Below are positions 5,447-6,426 of a DNA stretch of 6,426 nt, piece by piece. This stretch comes from Methanothrix sp. (GTDB taxonomy: Archaea > Halobacteriota > Methanosarcinia > Methanotrichales > Methanotrichaceae). The stretch is from NCBI GenBank assembly GCA_028708055.1, contig JAQVZT010000151.1, forward strand, positions 1 to 6,426. Reading direction: 5' to 3'. Within the stretch, counting starts at the first letter, position 1. Each line of letters begins with the position of its first letter. The notes below the pieces were generated by a model. It did no database searches. It saw only the letters and a list, made by a program, of their open reading frames with translations, and was not told the origin of the DNA. The position numbers were made by a program, and so were the translations under genes.

Positions 5447-5914
5447 TCATTGAGTGGAGATCCTCATAATGCACCCATCATCGGTATGCTCTACTTCGAG
5501 ATTCATCTTCAGATCTGAAAAGACCTTCAGCCAATGGCTTTCCACACAGGTTTTGCAGTGCTCTTTGGCGATAAGGCTGGCCCCAACGCGAGCAAAGGAT
5601 TTAGCACCTTCCATCAAACCGCAGCGATGGCGCTTGATCTCCACAACGCCATTGTTCTCTACGACCTCCACCACGCTACCGAAGAGGTTCTTGTCGTTGG
5701 TTGCCATGGCCAGGGCAACATCCTCAGGCTTTTCAAGGCCAAGCTGCTTGAATGTGGCTGCTACCTGGTGAGCGCCGATACCCTGAAACTCGCGCAGACC
5801 CTTCTTTCCCAGCTTTCGGGCCACATAGCCGCTGCTGCCATAGAAGCTGCCCATCCACATGGCCACCACTCGCTGCTGGATCTGCTCCAGAGGGATATCC
5901 GGTACGTCTGTCAT
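5447..5914 (-). CDS. 155-residue Cys/His-containing protein, possibly L-2-amino-thiazoline-4-carboxylate hydrolase-like
   Basis: The protein is soluble, with no signal peptide or membrane segment. An N-terminal helical half (about 8-75, including MWMGSFYGSSGYVARKLGKK) leads to a C-terminal half with HRCG (Cys98), HCKTCVESH (His119, Cys120, Cys123, His127) and GC (Cys148). The order of conserved-looking residues (an early RC, a central Cys cluster, then a DGC followed by a beta strand at the end) recalls the L-2-amino-thiazoline-4-carboxylate hydrolase-like family and related small archaeal proteins, but I cannot confirm this and would not infer that reaction. The Cys/His set could bind a metal or cluster. 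The start at 5914 is supported by a TATA box about 30 bases upstream, giving a leader of only a few bases; a GGAG abuts the ATG with no spacer. The gene is convergent with the Ser/Ala-rich gene, 46 bases apart, and probably monocistronic. Confidence 0.85.
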   Translation of the reverse strand: MTDVPDIPLEQIQQRVVAMWMGSFYGSSGYVARKLGKKGLREFQGIGAHQVAATFKQLGLEKPEDVALAMATNDKNLFGSVVEVVENNGVVEIKRHRCGLMEGAKSFARVGASLIAKEHCKTCVESHWLKVFSDLKMNLEVEHTDDGCIMRISTQ

Positions 5915-5938
5915 CTCCGTTCAGCTATACCGGTGTGC

Positions 5939-5950
5939 ATTATAATACTT
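5939..5950 (-). promoter_or_regulatory. TATA box for the 155-residue protein gene
   Basis: AGTATTATAATG on the minus strand, centred near 5944, predicts transcription start near 5918, only about 4 bases before the ATG at 5914. This supports a nearly leaderless mRNA and that choice of start. The stretch 5951-5991 upstream holds nothing else I can name. Confidence 0.55.
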
Positions 5951-5991
5951 TGCCCCCTGATCGAGGCCCAGTTTTTCGATTTACCAGTCAG

Positions 5992-6228
5992 TCACTGATT
6001 ATGACATAACTCTGAGAGAAATGCATCGAGATATGAGGCTATTCCACCTGGATAATAAATCTCCAGGGCATCGATCTCACCCATAGTCTTAGGGTCAAGA
6101 GAATATGGCGCAAGATATTTTTTAAATTTATCCTTATTTCCTTTTGCCTTATATGCCCGGATGATATTTATGGTATAATGTTTCCAAAAGCATACTATGC
6201 AAAAATTATATAAAAATAAAATCCGCAA
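5992..6228 (-). CDS. doubtful short reading frame, possible small gene or gene remnant
   Basis: The C-terminal 55 or so residues read like real protein (KAKGNKDKFKKYLAPYSLDP, then EIDALEIYYPGGIASYLDAF), ending at TGA 5994-5992. I recognise no family. The first 16 codons lie in very A/T-rich DNA that looks like a promoter or terminator, and the only upstream start is a TTG at 6228 without a ribosome binding site. The first in-frame ATG leaves just 30 residues. A true start may therefore be a rare codon near 6180, or the frame may be the tail of a gene that lost its 5' end. A short ATG frame from 6193 in another register could join it through one frameshift, which I cannot test here. Confidence 0.35.
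   Translation of the reverse strand: MRILFLYNFCIVCFWKHYTINIIRAYKAKGNKDKFKKYLAPYSLDPKTMGEIDALEIYYPGGIASYLDAFLSELCHNQ
6201..6216 (-). promoter_or_regulatory. A/T-rich element, TATA box and/or terminator
   Basis: On the minus strand this reads TTTTTATATAATTTTT. It lies about 36 bases after the stop of the PKD-domain gene, so its T-runs may end that transcript. It also resembles a TATA box that would start transcription near 6183, just before the protein-like part of the short frame ending at 5992. Confidence 0.35.
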
Positions 6229-6251
6229 TCATTATTGTATTAATAAATCTC

Positions 6252-6426
6252 TCACATTACCTCGACCGGTACGGTCCCCTGGGCGGAGGTGCCATATGTA
6301 TCTGTGACCTTAAGAATGATCATGTGGCCGCCTTTGCTCAGCCGGGATGGATTCTGTGCGAATTTTCGGCTAGTGGAGAGCTCTCCATCGATGTTTGAAG
6401 TCCAGCTATAGGTGAGAGGCTCTTTT
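6252..6426 (-). CDS. PKD-domain protein, C-terminal end
   Basis: Only the last 57 residues are in the window; the gene enters from the right edge. They read from KEPLTYSWTSNIDGEL to GTVPVEVM and then TGA. The pattern YSWTSNIDG, then LSKGGHMIILKVTDTYG, then a closing V-P-V-E-V strand is that of a PKD (polycystic-kidney-disease-type, Ig-like) beta-sandwich, in which W-x-S-x-x-D-G and the G-x-H-x-I-x-L-x-V-x-D-x-x-G run are diagnostic. In methanogens such domains occur mostly in exported surface or cell-adhesion proteins, so an extracellular location is likely, although signal sequence and domain number are outside the window. The domain ends right at the stop, with no C-terminal membrane anchor. 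Confidence 0.85.
   Translation of the reverse strand, partial: KEPLTYSWTSNIDGELSTSRKFAQNPSRLSKGGHMIILKVTDTYGTSAQGTVPVEVM

Overview
This window looks archaeal and most likely comes from an acetate-using methanogen of the Methanothrix/Methanosarcina kind. That is an inference from three things: a 2-oxoisovalerate:ferredoxin oxidoreductase subunit of the methanogen type, TATA-like promoter boxes (two of them placed for leaderless or nearly leaderless mRNAs), and surface proteins with a PKD domain or dense N-glycosylation sequons. Genus-level placement is a guess.

Left part (1-2960, minus strand). A compact operon reads leftward: an XRE-cupin regulator, then 21 bases later an AMP-forming acyl-CoA synthetase carrying a C-terminal 2[4Fe-4S] ferredoxin domain, then 3 bases later vorB, which runs off the window edge. 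The ferredoxin tail looks like the delta subunit (VorC/KorD type) that 2-oxoacid:ferredoxin oxidoreductases normally carry as a separate small protein. The arrangement suggests that a carboxylic acid is activated to its CoA thioester and passed to the oxidoreductase, either for reductive carboxylation to a 2-oxoacid (amino-acid precursor) or in the reverse direction. Three tandem 16-base repeats lie upstream of the regulator and are candidate operators.

Middle part (3093-5400). A small unrecognised CxxC protein on the minus strand is divergent from a plus-strand exported rhodanese-like protein whose catalytic cysteine is replaced by serine. Next on the plus strand is a membrane-anchored Ser/Ala-rich protein with ten N-glycosylation sequons confined to one segment, read from its own, apparently leaderless, promoter. 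These two proteins probably act at or outside the membrane.

Right part (5447-6426, minus strand). A 155-residue protein with a Cys/His cluster (possibly of the L-2-amino-thiazoline-4-carboxylate hydrolase-like family) converges on the Ser/Ala-rich gene. Beyond it is a doubtful short reading frame lacking a good start, and then the C-terminal end of a PKD-domain surface protein that enters from the right edge. No tRNA, rRNA, CRISPR array or insertion sequence was recognised.
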